The translations under genes were made by a program, and so were the position numbers. The notes below the pieces were generated by a model. It saw nothing but the letters and a program-made list of their open reading frames with translations. It did not search any database and had not been told where the DNA came from. 64,000 nucleotides of DNA from Gelidibacter gilvus (GTDB lineage Bacteria > Bacteroidota > Bacteroidia > Flavobacteriales > Flavobacteriaceae): positions 248,001 to 312,000 of the forward strand of contig NZ_SDDZ01000004.1 of the NCBI RefSeq assembly GCF_004115975.1. Reading direction: 5' to 3'. This document shows positions 8,605-17,753 of this stretch, piece by piece; within the stretch, counting starts at the first letter, position 1; each line of letters begins with the position of its first letter.

Positions 8605-10356
8605 ATGTCTAAACACCTCACGCGATTATTCGATTTACCAGACTATCAATTGCGACATACGCCGCAGGAAAAAGCTTTCAATACAAAAATAAAAGGGCAA
8701 TGGGTGGCTTTGAGTACTCAGGATTACTGTCATCAAATCGCCATTATAAGCAACGCTTTAATAGAATTAGGGGTTGAAGTTGATGATAAAATTGCTATTG
8801 TAGTTGAGAAAAATAGTGTGGAATGGCATATTTTAGATATGGCTATTTTGCAAATCGGCGCTATAAACGTGCCTTTATACGCGACCTTGTCTTCAAAAGA
8901 CTATGAATTTATCTTAAATCATTCCGATTCGAAATTATGCTTTGTTTCTAACCACGATTTATTCGAAAAAGTACAAGCGGTTCAAAAGAGCACCCAAGTC
9001 ACTTCAATTTTCAGTTTTGACAATTCAGTTTCCGAAGATAACTGGGAAAAGTTATTAGCCTTAGGAAAAAACACGGCGCATCATTCAGAAGTTGAAGCGC
9101 GTAAAGCAAACATCTCTCCAACGCAACTCGCTACCATTATTTACACCTCGGGAACAACCGGAGTTCCTAAAGGCGTCATGATAACCCACCAAGAGCTGTT
9201 GCACACGGTAATGCTATGTAAGGACTTATTAAATTTAGATGAGCCTCATCTGCCTATGCTCAGTTATTTGCCAATCAGTCATGTGTTTGAACGCTTGGTG
9301 ATGTATTATTACCAGTATATGGGTTTTCAAATTTATTTTGCCGAATCTTTGGAGAAATTAGTGGAGAATTTGCAGGAGGTTAAACCTGCGTTTCTGCCGA
9401 TAGTCCCTCGTTTATTGGAAAAAATATTTGATAAAATAATCTCGAAAGGCAACGAACTATCAGGTCTGAAGAAAGCCTTATTTTTCTGGGCAGTGCGTCT
9501 TGCCGAAAGTACCGAGCTGGATCAAAAAAGAGGATTTCAACATAAAATTGCAGACAAATTAATCTACAGTAAATGGCGCGGAATTTTTGGAGGCGAGTTG
9601 CGTTTTTTAGTGTCAGGATCTGCACCCTTACAAGAGCGATTGATAAAAGTGTTTACGGCAGCCGGATTGCCCATTTATGAAGGTTACGGCATGACGGAAT
9701 CTTCTGGGGTGATCTCTATTAATGGTTATAAAAAAGGGGAATCACGTTTAAAAACCGTCGGTAAGGTAATATCGAGCTTGGAAGTTAAAATCGCTGAAGA
9801 TGGTGAAATCCTATTGAAAGGGCCGAATATTTTTAAGGGCTATTATAAAGATGAGGTCAATACAACCGAAGCTATTAAAGATGGATTTTTTCATACAGGA
9901 GATATTGGCGACATCTGCAAGGACGGATTTTTAAAGATTACCGATCGGAAGAAATCCATATTCAAGACCTCAGGAGGAAAGTATATTGCTCCAGCGATCA
10001 TTGAAAATATTATGAAACAATCGCCTTTTATAGAACAGATCATGGTGATTGGCGAAGGCTATAAAATGCCTGCAGCACTCATTCAGGTAAACTATGAATT
10101 TGTAAAAGATTGGGAAGAGAAAAGCGATCATCCCATTAAAGATGTTACTACCGATGTCAAACTTCTCGCTCGAATTCAAGAAGATATCGACTTGTATAAC
10201 GAAAGCCTAGGCAACTGGGAAAAAATCAAAAAGTTTGAAATAACGGCTGATGAATGGACCGTTGAAGCAGGACATTTGACGCCAACTTTAAAATTGAGAC
10301 GAAAAGTGATCAAGGAAAAATACAAAGCGCTTTTTACCAAAATCTATTCCGAATAA
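8605..10356 (+). CDS. Long-chain acyl-CoA synthetase (AMP-forming)
   Basis: This ligase activates free fatty acids to acyl-CoA with ATP, the entry step of the pathway encoded upstream. The 583-residue adenylate-forming enzyme shows the P-loop-like motif YTSGTTGVPKGVMITHQ (about 179-195), the motif YEGYGMTESSGVI, the hinge region GYYKDE...GFFHTGDIG, and the linker KITDRKKSIFKTSGGKYIAP leading into the C-terminal subdomain. This is the LC-FACS subgroup found in Bacteroidetes. It is the last gene of the operon, 19 bases after the CoA-transferase. No clear terminator follows. Confidence 0.92.
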   Translation: MSKHLTRLFDLPDYQLRHTPQEKAFNTKIKGQWVALSTQDYCHQIAIISNALIELGVEVDDKIAIVVEKNSVEWHILDMAILQIGAINVPLYATLSSKDYEFILNHSDSKLCFVSNHDLFEKVQAVQKSTQVTSIFSFDNSVSEDNWEKLLALGKNTAHHSEVEARKANISPTQLATIIYTSGTTGVPKGVMITHQELLHTVMLCKDLLNLDEPHLPMLSYLPISHVFERLVMYYYQYMGFQIYFAESLEKLVENLQEVKPAFLPIVPRLLEKIFDKIISKGNELSGLKKALFFWAVRLAESTELDQKRGFQHKIADKLIYSKWRGIFGGELRFLVSGSAPLQERLIKVFTAAGLPIYEGYGMTESSGVISINGYKKGESRLKTVGKVISSLEVKIAEDGEILLKGPNIFKGYYKDEVNTTEAIKDGFFHTGDIGDICKDGFLKITDRKKSIFKTSGGKYIAPAIIENIMKQSPFIEQIMVIGEGYKMPAALIQVNYEFVKDWEEKSDHPIKDVTTDVKLLARIQEDIDLYNESLGNWEKIKKFEITADEWTVEAGHLTPTLKLRRKVIKEKYKALFTKIYSE

Positions 10357-10701
10357 ATGCGGCTTTTTTTTACGTTGAAGAATCTGAAAACAATCACTGT
10401 TTCGTTCAAGTTTTTCGATCTCAAAAGAATCTGGAAATCGTATGCCTAAGGCTTTTAAGTTAATTTGTGCTATTTGAGAAGATTTTGAATGCTTCTACCG
10501 TCAGCTTAAAATCTTACAATAAATATAAATTGTCAATGTATGGACTTACTTTTAATATCATCTGTTCGAGTAAATTATGGTCCTTTGGCAAGATGTAAAT
10601 CCCGTAGGGATGACATCTTAGTAACAAAATAAGGTTCCCTGTGAATCAAGCTCCGTAGGAGCGGCATCTCATAGCGCTATATTTATTTTACTTCCAAGCT
10701 C
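10357..10701. repeat. Intergenic gap with CCGTAGGGATGACATC-type repeat units
   Basis: No gene is visible in these 345 bases. At about 10584-10672 there are two related units: one with AAATCCCGTAGGGATGACAT followed by CTTAG, and one with AAGCTCCGTAGGAGCGGCAT followed by CTCATAG. Each contains a short inverted repeat around CGTAG (ATCCCGTAGGGAT and GCTCCGTAGGAGC) and a shared GCATCT/ACATCT tail. From general knowledge, similar units are scattered through many Bacteroidetes genomes; here they are remnants between convergent genes. Confidence 0.6.
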
Positions 10702-11640
10702 TCACAAATATTTTTTATAAAGGTTATTGAGCACCTCTAAATCATAATCTGTTAATATAGAATCGACTTCCGTCTGTATAAAATGAAGTTTGAAAGCCTT
10801 GATGGCAGCGGGCAAATCGGTCACGTCGTACCCAATGATTTTTAATGCAACGGCTGGACTAACATCCAATAGCACAGGAGCTGGAGCAGTTGGCGTAGTG
10901 GCCTTAGCCGAATCGCTCATGACCATGTTGAGTTCTGGAGTTGCTATTTGGGGTGATATACTACTGTCATCTATAGATCTTTCAATGCCGATAATGGGCT
11001 CATCATACCACAATCCGTAGCCTTCTTTTGCGAGTAGTTTCCAAGGAAATGTTCTATTCGGATCATTTTTCCTCGTGGGAGCAATATCCGAATGGCCAAT
11101 GAAATTTGCCGCTGGGATTTTATACTTTGTTTTGAGATCTTCTAATAACTCCAAAAGACTGGCGATTTGAACGGGTGAAAATTCTTCAAAGCCATTATTA
11201 TCCAACTCAATGCCTATGGAGGCAGAGTTGATATCTGTGTTGGAACCCCATTGACCACTCCCACCGTGCCACGCGCGATAAAGATCGTTGAGCATGTGAT
11301 AGACCTCACCATGTCTTCCAATCAAATAATGCGCGCTGACCTGTGTTCTTTCCAAAGTAAAAGTTTTAAGCGTTTGCCCAACAGAATCTTGTGCCGTATG
11401 GTGAATTATAACAAGATTGGGTCTTCTTAAATTAAAATTAGTAGTGCCCACCCAGTTATCTGCATATTTCAACATCGCAGCAGTTCCTGGTGCAGGTGGA
11501 GGAAGGAGTTTTAATTCTTTACTGAGTTCCTTGATCTGTTTTTTATGCATTCGATTTGTGGATCCGTAAGGATTACTTGCACAAGAGACCATTAAAAATA
11601 AAATGGCAGTTACTAGGGGTAAAGTGATTGTTTTTTTCAT
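10702..11640 (-). CDS. N-acetylmuramoyl-L-alanine amidase lipoprotein (Amidase_2/AmpD-like)
   Basis: A zinc amidase that splits the MurNAc-L-Ala bond, predicted to sit on the outer or cytoplasmic membrane as a lipoprotein: the signal MKKTITLPLVTAILFLMVSC ends in a lipobox with Cys20. The amidase domain (about 70-205) has the zinc ligands in VIIHHTAQD and in FIGHSDIAPTRKNDP, plus the core segments AHYLIGRHGEVYHM and SIGIELDNNG. The motif TRKNDPNRTFPWK is typical of AmpD-like amidases. A C-terminal region of about 90 residues (250-312) is unassigned and may bind the wall. It stands alone, convergent with the beta-oxidation operon. Confidence 0.88.
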   Translation of the reverse strand: MKKTITLPLVTAILFLMVSCASNPYGSTNRMHKKQIKELSKELKLLPPPAPGTAAMLKYADNWVGTTNFNLRRPNLVIIHHTAQDSVGQTLKTFTLERTQVSAHYLIGRHGEVYHMLNDLYRAWHGGSGQWGSNTDINSASIGIELDNNGFEEFSPVQIASLLELLEDLKTKYKIPAANFIGHSDIAPTRKNDPNRTFPWKLLAKEGYGLWYDEPIIGIERSIDDSSISPQIATPELNMVMSDSAKATTPTAPAPVLLDVSPAVALKIIGYDVTDLPAAIKAFKLHFIQTEVDSILTDYDLEVLNNLYKKYL

Positions 11641-12002
11641 TGAAAGGATACTTTAAGCTGTTGTGTTTTCAAAGATAATAATTAGTGATGTAATCAAGTT
11701 TTTCTGCGCAAACTTAAGCTTTTAAATTTTTGCTATTATTAATGTTTTACGCCCTTTTTGGCGTTTACCACCAACAATTTAACTCCTTATGCCGTATCCA
11801 AAGTGAAATGGGCTTTTTTAATTTTCCATGAGACGCTTCATTATTCCTTTCAGCCCTTTAAACACCTAAATAGACAATTAATAGTAAACTGTGGGAAAAC
11901 AGCACTTATATATGCTTACTTTTGCCAAATATTTAATTTCGCCCAGGATTCACGTGGGAAGTCCCTAAATATTTATCAAACCAATATAATTTTAGCCCAA
12001 TT
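11641..12002. other. Intergenic gap with a possible promoter and half of a hairpin repeat
   Basis: The 362 bases between divergent genes hold no supported gene. At 11768-11779 lies a lone right arm (ACCACCAACAAT) of the dispersed hairpin family. A -7 box TACTTTTG at 11917-11924 could drive the downstream small gene, giving a leader of about 70 bases; no convincing -33 element was seen. Confidence 0.4.
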
Positions 12003-12326
12003 ATGAGTCAAAGAATCTATTCCAATACTGAAATTCAAGAAAAAATTGCCGTAGCCGTTAAAAATCTATCGGATGCCGATTTGGACAAGTTCCTTAAGAA
12101 ATCCAATTCAAAAGCGGTTTTTGATATCAGTACGCCACTATTTTTAAAAGTTCCGGAGCATTTTACCGAGACTGAAAAAGCGAATGCCCTAAAGGACGAA
12201 AAGGGTGTGATCCGATGGACATGGGACTTTGAGTTTGCACGCAACGGATTTGCTTATGCCATCAATACACAATGGTATGCCAGAAATGACGCGTATGTGG
12301 AACGATGGTTACAAAGCTTAGAATAA
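12003..12326 (+). CDS. Conserved-looking small protein of unknown function
   Basis: I do not recognise this 107-residue soluble protein. It has no signal peptide, membrane segment or cysteine. The N-terminal half is rich in charged helix-forming residues (EIQEKIAVAVKNLSDADLDKFLKK), and the C-terminal half is aromatic (RWTWDFEFARNGFAYAINTQWYARNDAYVERW). The ATG with upstream box TACTTTTG and even codon use suggest a real gene. A decayed copy of its first 13 codons, 9 of 13 residues the same, lies at 34810-34875 just before the restriction locus, which implies a small paralogous family or a duplication. Confidence 0.65.
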   Translation: MSQRIYSNTEIQEKIAVAVKNLSDADLDKFLKKSNSKAVFDISTPLFLKVPEHFTETEKANALKDEKGVIRWTWDFEFARNGFAYAINTQWYARNDAYVERWLQSLE

Positions 12327-12360
12327 TCGGAAGCATTTAGGTGTCCATCAAATAGTTATG

Positions 12361-12407
12361 CCATTGTTGGTGTTTTCATGCCATTGTTGGTGTTTTCCGC
12401 CAACAAT
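12361..12407. repeat. Dispersed hairpin repeat, ATTGTTGGTG arms (copy 2)
   Basis: An extra left arm (ATTGTTGGTG at 12363-12372) is followed by a complete hairpin at 12383-12407 with arms ATTGTTGGTG and CGCCAACAAT around TTTTC. The two left arms are both preceded by ATGCC, so the left half is tandemly duplicated, the same arrangement as at 57.05 kb. It lies between the convergent small gene and the MATE gene. Confidence 0.8.
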
Positions 12408-12437
12408 CCTGTAGCAAAAGCCAAATCCATGATCTCT

Positions 12438-13826
12438 TTACTCGTGCGCAGTTAAAAAGCTCCGATCGCGAATGACCCTTTTTTTCCAATACCCAGTTTT
12501 GAAATAGATAAAGGCTGCTGTACCCGCAATAAGGTTAGAGATGGGGAAAGACCACCAAATGCCCACTGGTCCCATCGCCAAGGTGTTGGAAAGAATATAG
12601 GCCAAAGGAAACCGTACCACCCAAAGACCCAAGATGGAAATAAACATGGAGGCTTTGGTAAATCCAGCACCATTAAAAGTACCGTTCATCACTTGTTGTA
12701 GCCCAAGAAAACCGAAACTTGCGGACATAATTTTAATGAAAAGCGCCCCTTCTTTAATGACCATAGGATCATCGGGAATAAAGAACGCCGTCAAGGGTTC
12801 TGCCACTAAGAACATGATCACTCCCAAGCCAGTAAACCCAAAGAAAGCCACTTTGGCGCTCAATTTTGCTACATTCTCAGCTCTTTTGATCTTTAAGGCA
12901 CCAATGTTTTGACCCACCAGAGAAGTGGTGGCTATGCCGAGTCCCAAGGCGGGGACCACTATAAAACTCAACATCCGAGCGCCAATCCCGTAGGCCGCTA
13001 CAATATCACTTCCAAAACTGGTAACGATCACCATCATAAAGGTCATCCCCAATGCCCGAGTGGATTGCTCAATACTTGCAGGAAACCCAATTCTGAAGGT
13101 TTTCCTCAAATTTTCCATATTGAAATACATCGACGCTAGGGAAACTTTAATGCCCTGCCTTCCCCTAAAAAGAATAACCAAACCGATAGTGGCCGCAATG
13201 GCTTGGGTTATGACGCTTGATACTGCTGCTCCGGCCACTCCATAGCCCGGGATGGGACCATAGCCGTAGATAAACAGCGGATCCAACCCCGCGTTCAGGA
13301 TCACTGTGAACAGTACAATATAAACAGGGAGCATCACCTTCCCGATACCACGCATAAGCGATTGGAAAATAAAGAAGATGAATAAAAAAACAAAGCCCAA
13401 GGACGACACCTTGAAGTAAGTGATTGAATCATCAATGATATCCGGCCCGGCGCCAATGATTGTCATTAATGGTTCAGCGGCGAAATAACTGACGATGGCC
13501 AAAACGATAGACGTCAAAAAAATCAGGAAGACACTTTGTGAAGAACTGAAATCGACCATCTTCTGGTTGTTGGCACCTTGATAGCGTGCCACCATGACGG
13601 TACCGGCTAAGGTAAGACCTGAGCCAATGGAAAGCACCAGAAACAGCAGTGGGAAACTAAGGCTTACCGCTGCAACGGCATCAGCTCCCAGTCGTCCCAA
13701 CCAAAACGTATCTATAAGCTGATAGGCGGATTGAAGAATATTGGCGAAAATAATGGGCAGCGCCAAACTTAATAGCGAGCTGATTATTTTTCCTTCTGTG
13801 AACTTATTTTTCTTTGTGGTACTCAT
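12438..13826 (-). CDS. MATE family efflux transporter
   Basis: A 462-residue inner-membrane antiporter of the multidrug and toxin extrusion family, expected to expel cationic drugs or metabolites with Na+ or H+. Twelve hydrophobic segments can be followed along the sequence in two similar halves. The entry IISSLLSLALPIIFANILQSAYQLIDTFWLGRLGADAVAAVSLS is the family N-terminus. The second half begins near FRIGFPASIEQSTRALGM. The length is normal. No neighbour hints at the substrate; a short, A/T-rich region separates it from the divergent NlpC/P60 gene. Confidence 0.9.
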   Translation of the reverse strand: MSTTKKNKFTEGKIISSLLSLALPIIFANILQSAYQLIDTFWLGRLGADAVAAVSLSFPLLFLVLSIGSGLTLAGTVMVARYQGANNQKMVDFSSSQSVFLIFLTSIVLAIVSYFAAEPLMTIIGAGPDIIDDSITYFKVSSLGFVFLFIFFIFQSLMRGIGKVMLPVYIVLFTVILNAGLDPLFIYGYGPIPGYGVAGAAVSSVITQAIAATIGLVILFRGRQGIKVSLASMYFNMENLRKTFRIGFPASIEQSTRALGMTFMMVIVTSFGSDIVAAYGIGARMLSFIVVPALGLGIATTSLVGQNIGALKIKRAENVAKLSAKVAFFGFTGLGVIMFLVAEPLTAFFIPDDPMVIKEGALFIKIMSASFGFLGLQQVMNGTFNGAGFTKASMFISILGLWVVRFPLAYILSNTLAMGPVGIWWSFPISNLIAGTAAFIYFKTGYWKKRVIRDRSFLTAHE

Positions 13827-14004
13827 TCCTGCAAAATTATAACAACCTTTTCGATGTAATGCTTAATTTCATCTTAATACTTGAAAAATTAGATGGCCGA
13901 TTATGGGATAAATCCTAAATTGCCCTAAACATCAACCAATAGAACGCAATTTCAATTGATTTTATGAAGGCACCCGCAAAGGAAATTAACGCTGATAAAA
14001 TTAT

Positions 14005-14095
14005 TATCTTTGCAAGTTCCCATAGATTAGCTTTGGTGCAATTTTATTCCCACCAATACTATTTCGGGAAAATATTTTCCATAGGGTATGGAACA
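14005..14095 (+). promoter_or_regulatory. Promoter and structured 5' leader of the NlpC/P60 gene
   Basis: A strong Bacteroidetes -7 box TATCTTTG (14005-14012) followed by CA fits a start site near 14018. The predicted leader of about 120 bases contains two short hairpins: TTGGTG/CACCAA (14033-14056) and TTCCATA-GGG-TATGGAA (14077-14093). They could affect stability or translation; no known riboswitch class was recognised. Confidence 0.45.
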
Positions 14096-14136
14096 AATAT
14101 AATTGTTAATAAAAAAACATGTTAAATTTACGTCGC

Positions 14137-15366
14137 ATGAATCTGTTAAAAAAAATCAATTTATTAAGCTTATTAGGATTCTTGATCCTGGTGTCTTGCA
14201 ATGAAAAAGCAGAAGAAAAAATGCAAGATCCTGCTGAAGTCTATATTTCAGATATTAAAAGTGAATATGCGCCAGATAAACGCGTCGCTTTATTTGATGT
14301 AGTCGCGGAAAAATCAAAAGATCAATACGTCTTAAAAGGTGAATCTAACTTACCCAATGCGGTGGAAGCCTTAAAATCGAAGTTTGATGCCGAAAACATT
14401 GCGTATACGGATAGCATTCAGGTATTACCGGCGGCTACTGCCGAAGGAAAAACCCGCGGGCTTGTTAAAATCTCCGTGGCCAATTTAAGGGGAAAAGGGA
14501 GCCATTCCGCTGAATTGGTTACCCAAGCCATGATGGGGACACCATTGACCATCTTAAAACACACACCGGGCTGGAGCTTGATCCAAACGCCGGAAGGTTA
14601 TATTTCTTGGGTGGATAATGGAGGTATTGTCAGTTTGACAGTCGACGAATTTACAGCGTGGAAAGCTGCCGATAAGATTATCTATTTAAAACCGTATGGT
14701 GCTGCTTACACAAATCCAGATACGAAGAGCCAAACGGTTTCAGATTTGGTGGCGGGCAATATTTTAGAGGTTGTTGGTGAAAAACAAGGTTTTTATGAGA
14801 TCAAATATCCTGATGGGAGGAAAGCCTTTATTGAAAAGGCCAATGCTAAGCCTTATATGGAATGGGTAACATCTGTAGATCAATCGCAGGACGACTTGGT
14901 AGCTGCTGCAAAAACAATGATGGGTTCACCGTATTTATGGGGCGGTACCTCTCCGAAGGGGATGGATTGTAGCGGATTTACAAAAACGGTTTTCTTTTTG
15001 AACGGTTTGATCATTCCTAGAGACGCTTCGCAACAAATCCATACAGGTGTATTAGTGGATTCCACCAAGAATTTCGAAAATCTGGTTCCTGGAGACCTCT
15101 TGTTTTTTGGGAAAAAAGCAACCGATACGTCAAAGGAGAGAGTCATTCATGTGGGCATGTGGATTGGTGATAACAAATTTATCCATGCCATGGGCGATGT
15201 GCATATCAGCAATATGGATACTACTGCTGAAGATTTTGACAAATACAATTACGATCGTTACCTCAGAACCAAACGAATTATTGATCAAGAAGGTCCTGGG
15301 CTAATGTACCTCGCCGAAGCGGATGTTTTTATGGCGAAAAATGAAGCGGAACCTTTAAAGAACTAA
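14137..15366 (+). CDS. SH3-like/NlpC-P60 cell-wall hydrolase lipoprotein
   Basis: A predicted D,L-endopeptidase that cuts peptide stems of peptidoglycan. The ATG at 14137 gives a clean lipoprotein signal (MNLLKKINLLSLLGFLILVSC); an ATG 18 bases upstream is possible. Bacterial SH3-like segments occupy about 110-245 (GTPLTILKHTPGWSLIQTPEG and GNILEVVGEKQGFYEIKYPDG). The catalytic NlpC/P60 domain (about 250-375) has Cys in KGMDCSGFTK, His in VIHVGMWIG and a third polar residue in FIHAMGDVHISN. It belongs with the AmpD-like amidase and NamZ-type genes of this window as a wall-remodelling enzyme. Confidence 0.9.
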   Translation: MNLLKKINLLSLLGFLILVSCNEKAEEKMQDPAEVYISDIKSEYAPDKRVALFDVVAEKSKDQYVLKGESNLPNAVEALKSKFDAENIAYTDSIQVLPAATAEGKTRGLVKISVANLRGKGSHSAELVTQAMMGTPLTILKHTPGWSLIQTPEGYISWVDNGGIVSLTVDEFTAWKAADKIIYLKPYGAAYTNPDTKSQTVSDLVAGNILEVVGEKQGFYEIKYPDGRKAFIEKANAKPYMEWVTSVDQSQDDLVAAAKTMMGSPYLWGGTSPKGMDCSGFTKTVFFLNGLIIPRDASQQIHTGVLVDSTKNFENLVPGDLLFFGKKATDTSKERVIHVGMWIGDNKFIHAMGDVHISNMDTTAEDFDKYNYDRYLRTKRIIDQEGPGLMYLAEADVFMAKNEAEPLKN

Positions 15367-15419
15367 GAGGTCAACAGATTGATTTCTTAATAAATTCTGG
15401 CTTTAATTTGACGAAAACC

Positions 15420-16283
15420 ATGAGAATAATCCTTTTATTTCTTTTCCTTACTATTTTAAGTTGTTCTGATAACAAAACTGATTATGATCAATATAATGAG
15501 TGGGATCAAAAAGCAATGTTGGAGTTTAAAGATAAAGATTACGAAAAAGCTTTAGCAAATTTTGAAAAGGCAATTGATTTAAAACCCAAAGAAGACGTTT
15601 CTATATATTTTTATGCAACAGCTTCGGCTTTGCATGCTAAGAAATATGATAAGGCCAAAGAATTACTTATTTCCTCAATTCATAATACAAATGCTTCAAA
15701 AGATTACTTTCTGAATTTCAACGAGTTTAATAGTTTTAGAAACGAAAAGATGTTTACGGAAATTGAGAAAGACTATGAAAGCCACATTTCGGAATTCTAC
15801 GAAAAATTGGAACATCCTGAAATTTATCGAGAAGTAGATAGGCTAGTGGAATTAGACAAAGAATATCGTACCAATGGAAGCGAATGGAAAGAAGTTGAAA
15901 GAATTGATTCCCTTAACATAAAACGACTCATTGAAATCACCAAGGAATATGGCTGGCATCCAAAAGGTTGGCTCGTTTTATGGCACCAACGTGGTACTTA
16001 TGGTCAAGACACTTATGTATGGAATTTCTTTAAACCCTATATCGATGAACAAATAAAGAAGGGAACTATGAAAAAGGACTTTTGGGTGATGTTTGAAGAG
16101 GAAAGGTCAATGAGACAGAACAAGGAACAAATTTATGGGATGTATTGGAACCAATTTGACGACTATCCAATAAAAGACATTGCTAATGTGGATAAAAGAA
16201 GAGCCGAATTTGGGGTTCCACCACTTTGGTATATGGAAAAAGTGTATGGAATTGCATTGCCAGCTGAATATAAAAAACTGTAA
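15420..16283 (+). CDS. TPR lipoprotein with C-terminal DUF6624-like domain
   Basis: The ATG at 15420 gives a short lipoprotein signal (MRIILLFLFLTILSC, Cys15); an in-frame TTG 12 bases earlier is less likely. Two tetratricopeptide-like units follow (about 25-90: AMLEFKDKDYEKALANFEKA and YATASALHAKKYDKAKELLI). The C-terminal part (about 165-287) resembles DUF6624, with the segments LIEITKEYGWHPKGWLVLWH, MFEEERSMRQNKEQIYGMYW and a final VDKRRAEFGVPPLWYM. The role of that domain is unknown. It follows the NlpC/P60 gene by 53 bases in the same direction and may be co-transcribed. Confidence 0.75.
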   Translation: MRIILLFLFLTILSCSDNKTDYDQYNEWDQKAMLEFKDKDYEKALANFEKAIDLKPKEDVSIYFYATASALHAKKYDKAKELLISSIHNTNASKDYFLNFNEFNSFRNEKMFTEIEKDYESHISEFYEKLEHPEIYREVDRLVELDKEYRTNGSEWKEVERIDSLNIKRLIEITKEYGWHPKGWLVLWHQRGTYGQDTYVWNFFKPYIDEQIKKGTMKKDFWVMFEEERSMRQNKEQIYGMYWNQFDDYPIKDIANVDKRRAEFGVPPLWYMEKVYGIALPAEYKKL

Positions 16284-16386
16284 CTTTCCGCAGACTTTTA
16301 TACGTTTAGCTTTAATTGGCGATCGGGTCGTAACAGCCCACCTCAGGACAGAGTACACGTGGGATTCAAATTTCAAAAAAAGTCAA

Positions 16387-16414
16387 ATTCCCTATCTGTC
16401 TACAGGCAGGGAAT
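16387..16414. repeat. Palindromic element with CTGTCTACAGGCAGG core
   Basis: ATTCCCT, then a CTGT...ACAG core, then AGGGAAT form an imperfect hairpin between convergent genes. A related piece (TTCCCTGTCTGCCGATAGGCA) occurs at 21256-21276, and GACGGGCAGGCAGG near 29437 may be another relative. It looks like a dispersed short palindrome. Confidence 0.5.
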
Positions 16415-16438
16415 GTATAAAAAACCTTAATGGGGGAT

Positions 16439-16472
16439 TAAAAAAAGCCTATGGACTCGAAGTTCATAGGCT
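16439..16472 (-). terminator. Intrinsic terminator of the porin operon
   Basis: Read on the minus strand, AGCCTATG-A-ACT pairs with AGT-C-CATAGGCT around a three-base loop, a 12-bp stem with one G-U pair, followed by seven U. It begins 43 bases after the porin stop codon. Confidence 0.8.
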
Positions 16473-16514
16473 GTATTGTATTTAATTCTTTTTAGTGGGT
16501 ATTTAGCGTATTAC

Positions 16515-17753
16515 CTAAAAATAACTACTGAATCCCATATACCATGTTGCAGCTCTTTCGGCAGGATTGTTAAGAATATCTGTGTTCCACTCGTAGCGGT
16601 AGTTGATTCGGAACACCGTTTTTGGAGTTGGTCTAAAGCTGATTCCTGGGGTAACTGCAAGCATTTGATCGCCAATTTTGGTACCCGTTTCCTTAAATCG
16701 GCCCACGTTCCAATCCACATAATCAAATCGTGCTGCAACGTTGAAGGTGGCATCTTCCCATTCAAAAATTTTGCTTTTGTAAATCGGTTGGACAATATCC
16801 ATAAATAGGCCACGCTGTTTATTTCCGTATTGTTGGGTATAAGTATCTGGTGTTTCCGCCCAGATCCACGCCGCTTCTCCCACAATATAAGTCCCGGTAG
16901 ATTTGATGGTCGTGTTCCAATCTAGGGCAAATACATCCACTCTTGCCTGATCTTCTACTGCTTCGCCGTCATCTTCAAACTTATTGTAAGTGCCTCCCAT
17001 ATACGAAATGCCGATCTCGCCAATCTTTCTATTTTTAATAGCGAGTTTTCCAGAAAACATGGCCTTTCCACTAAAATTATCCTCAAATAAATTGTCGCCA
17101 TCCTTATGCGCAGGCAAATAGGTTTTATCCTCTTCGTTGGAAATGATGCGGCTACTAAAGCCATTGGTCAAATAGGCCTCATAACCAAAGATCCAATTTC
17201 CTGAATAGGTTTTTCCGTACATTCCAAATCCTGCGTTTGAAAGTGTTGCAGCCAACATATTGACCGCCACATCAGGGCGCTCCACAAATTCCCATTTCGG
17301 ACCGTCATGGTTTTCGTTAAAAGCACCGATGGGATTCATCACAATGCCGCCTCGAAAGTTGAACAACGGATGAAAGGCCACATCCAACGCTGCAAACTCA
17401 ATAGCGACTTCTTTGCCACCATCCTCGAATTCTATTTCGGTCAAGAACTTAATCCGATCGGAAATAGAAGCTGCCATGAATATGGTCAATCGCCGTGCCT
17501 GAAAAGATAAACCGTCGGTAATGCCTTCCTCGGTCCGGTGCATGGTATTGGCCTCCAAATACCCGCCGAGCGTTACGGGGACTTTATCAAAGCTTAATGT
17601 GGGCCTATTAAAGACCGCATCCATATTTAATTCTTGTTCATCGTTTTCTTTGACCTTTTTAGTGCTGTCTTCTTGGGCAAAGACCGAACCAATGCAGAGG
17701 ATTCCGAGAATTAAGAGATGGGTTTTAAGAGAGTTCAATGTAGATATTTTCAT
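16515..17753 (-). CDS. Outer-membrane porin, OprO/OprP-like beta-barrel
   Basis: A 412-residue outer-membrane protein. It has a Sec signal peptide ending at VFAQ (about residue 27), a short acidic linker, and then alternating amphipathic strands with periplasmic turns, ending in the terminal Phe (MGFSSYF) needed by the BAM complex. Segments such as LGGYLEANTMHRTEEG, FQARRLTIFMAASISDRIKF and GGIVMNPIGAFNENHDGPKWEF resemble the phosphate-selective porin O/P group. Its start lies inside the end of the Rieske gene (29-base overlap), so it is the third gene of the operon starting at 19373. The solute is unknown; the partners suggest a redox-related function at the envelope. Confidence 0.82.
   Translation of the reverse strand: MKISTLNSLKTHLLILGILCIGSVFAQEDSTKKVKENDEQELNMDAVFNRPTLSFDKVPVTLGGYLEANTMHRTEEGITDGLSFQARRLTIFMAASISDRIKFLTEIEFEDGGKEVAIEFAALDVAFHPLFNFRGGIVMNPIGAFNENHDGPKWEFVERPDVAVNMLAATLSNAGFGMYGKTYSGNWIFGYEAYLTNGFSSRIISNEEDKTYLPAHKDGDNLFEDNFSGKAMFSGKLAIKNRKIGEIGISYMGGTYNKFEDDGEAVEDQARVDVFALDWNTTIKSTGTYIVGEAAWIWAETPDTYTQQYGNKQRGLFMDIVQPIYKSKIFEWEDATFNVAARFDYVDWNVGRFKETGTKIGDQMLAVTPGISFRPTPKTVFRINYRYEWNTDILNNPAERAATWYMGFSSYF

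Noticed and set aside
11758-12006. 82-codon open frame before the small gene at 12003
   Set aside because: Composition is like translated A/T-rich intergenic DNA, it contains part of a repeat and a likely promoter for the next gene.
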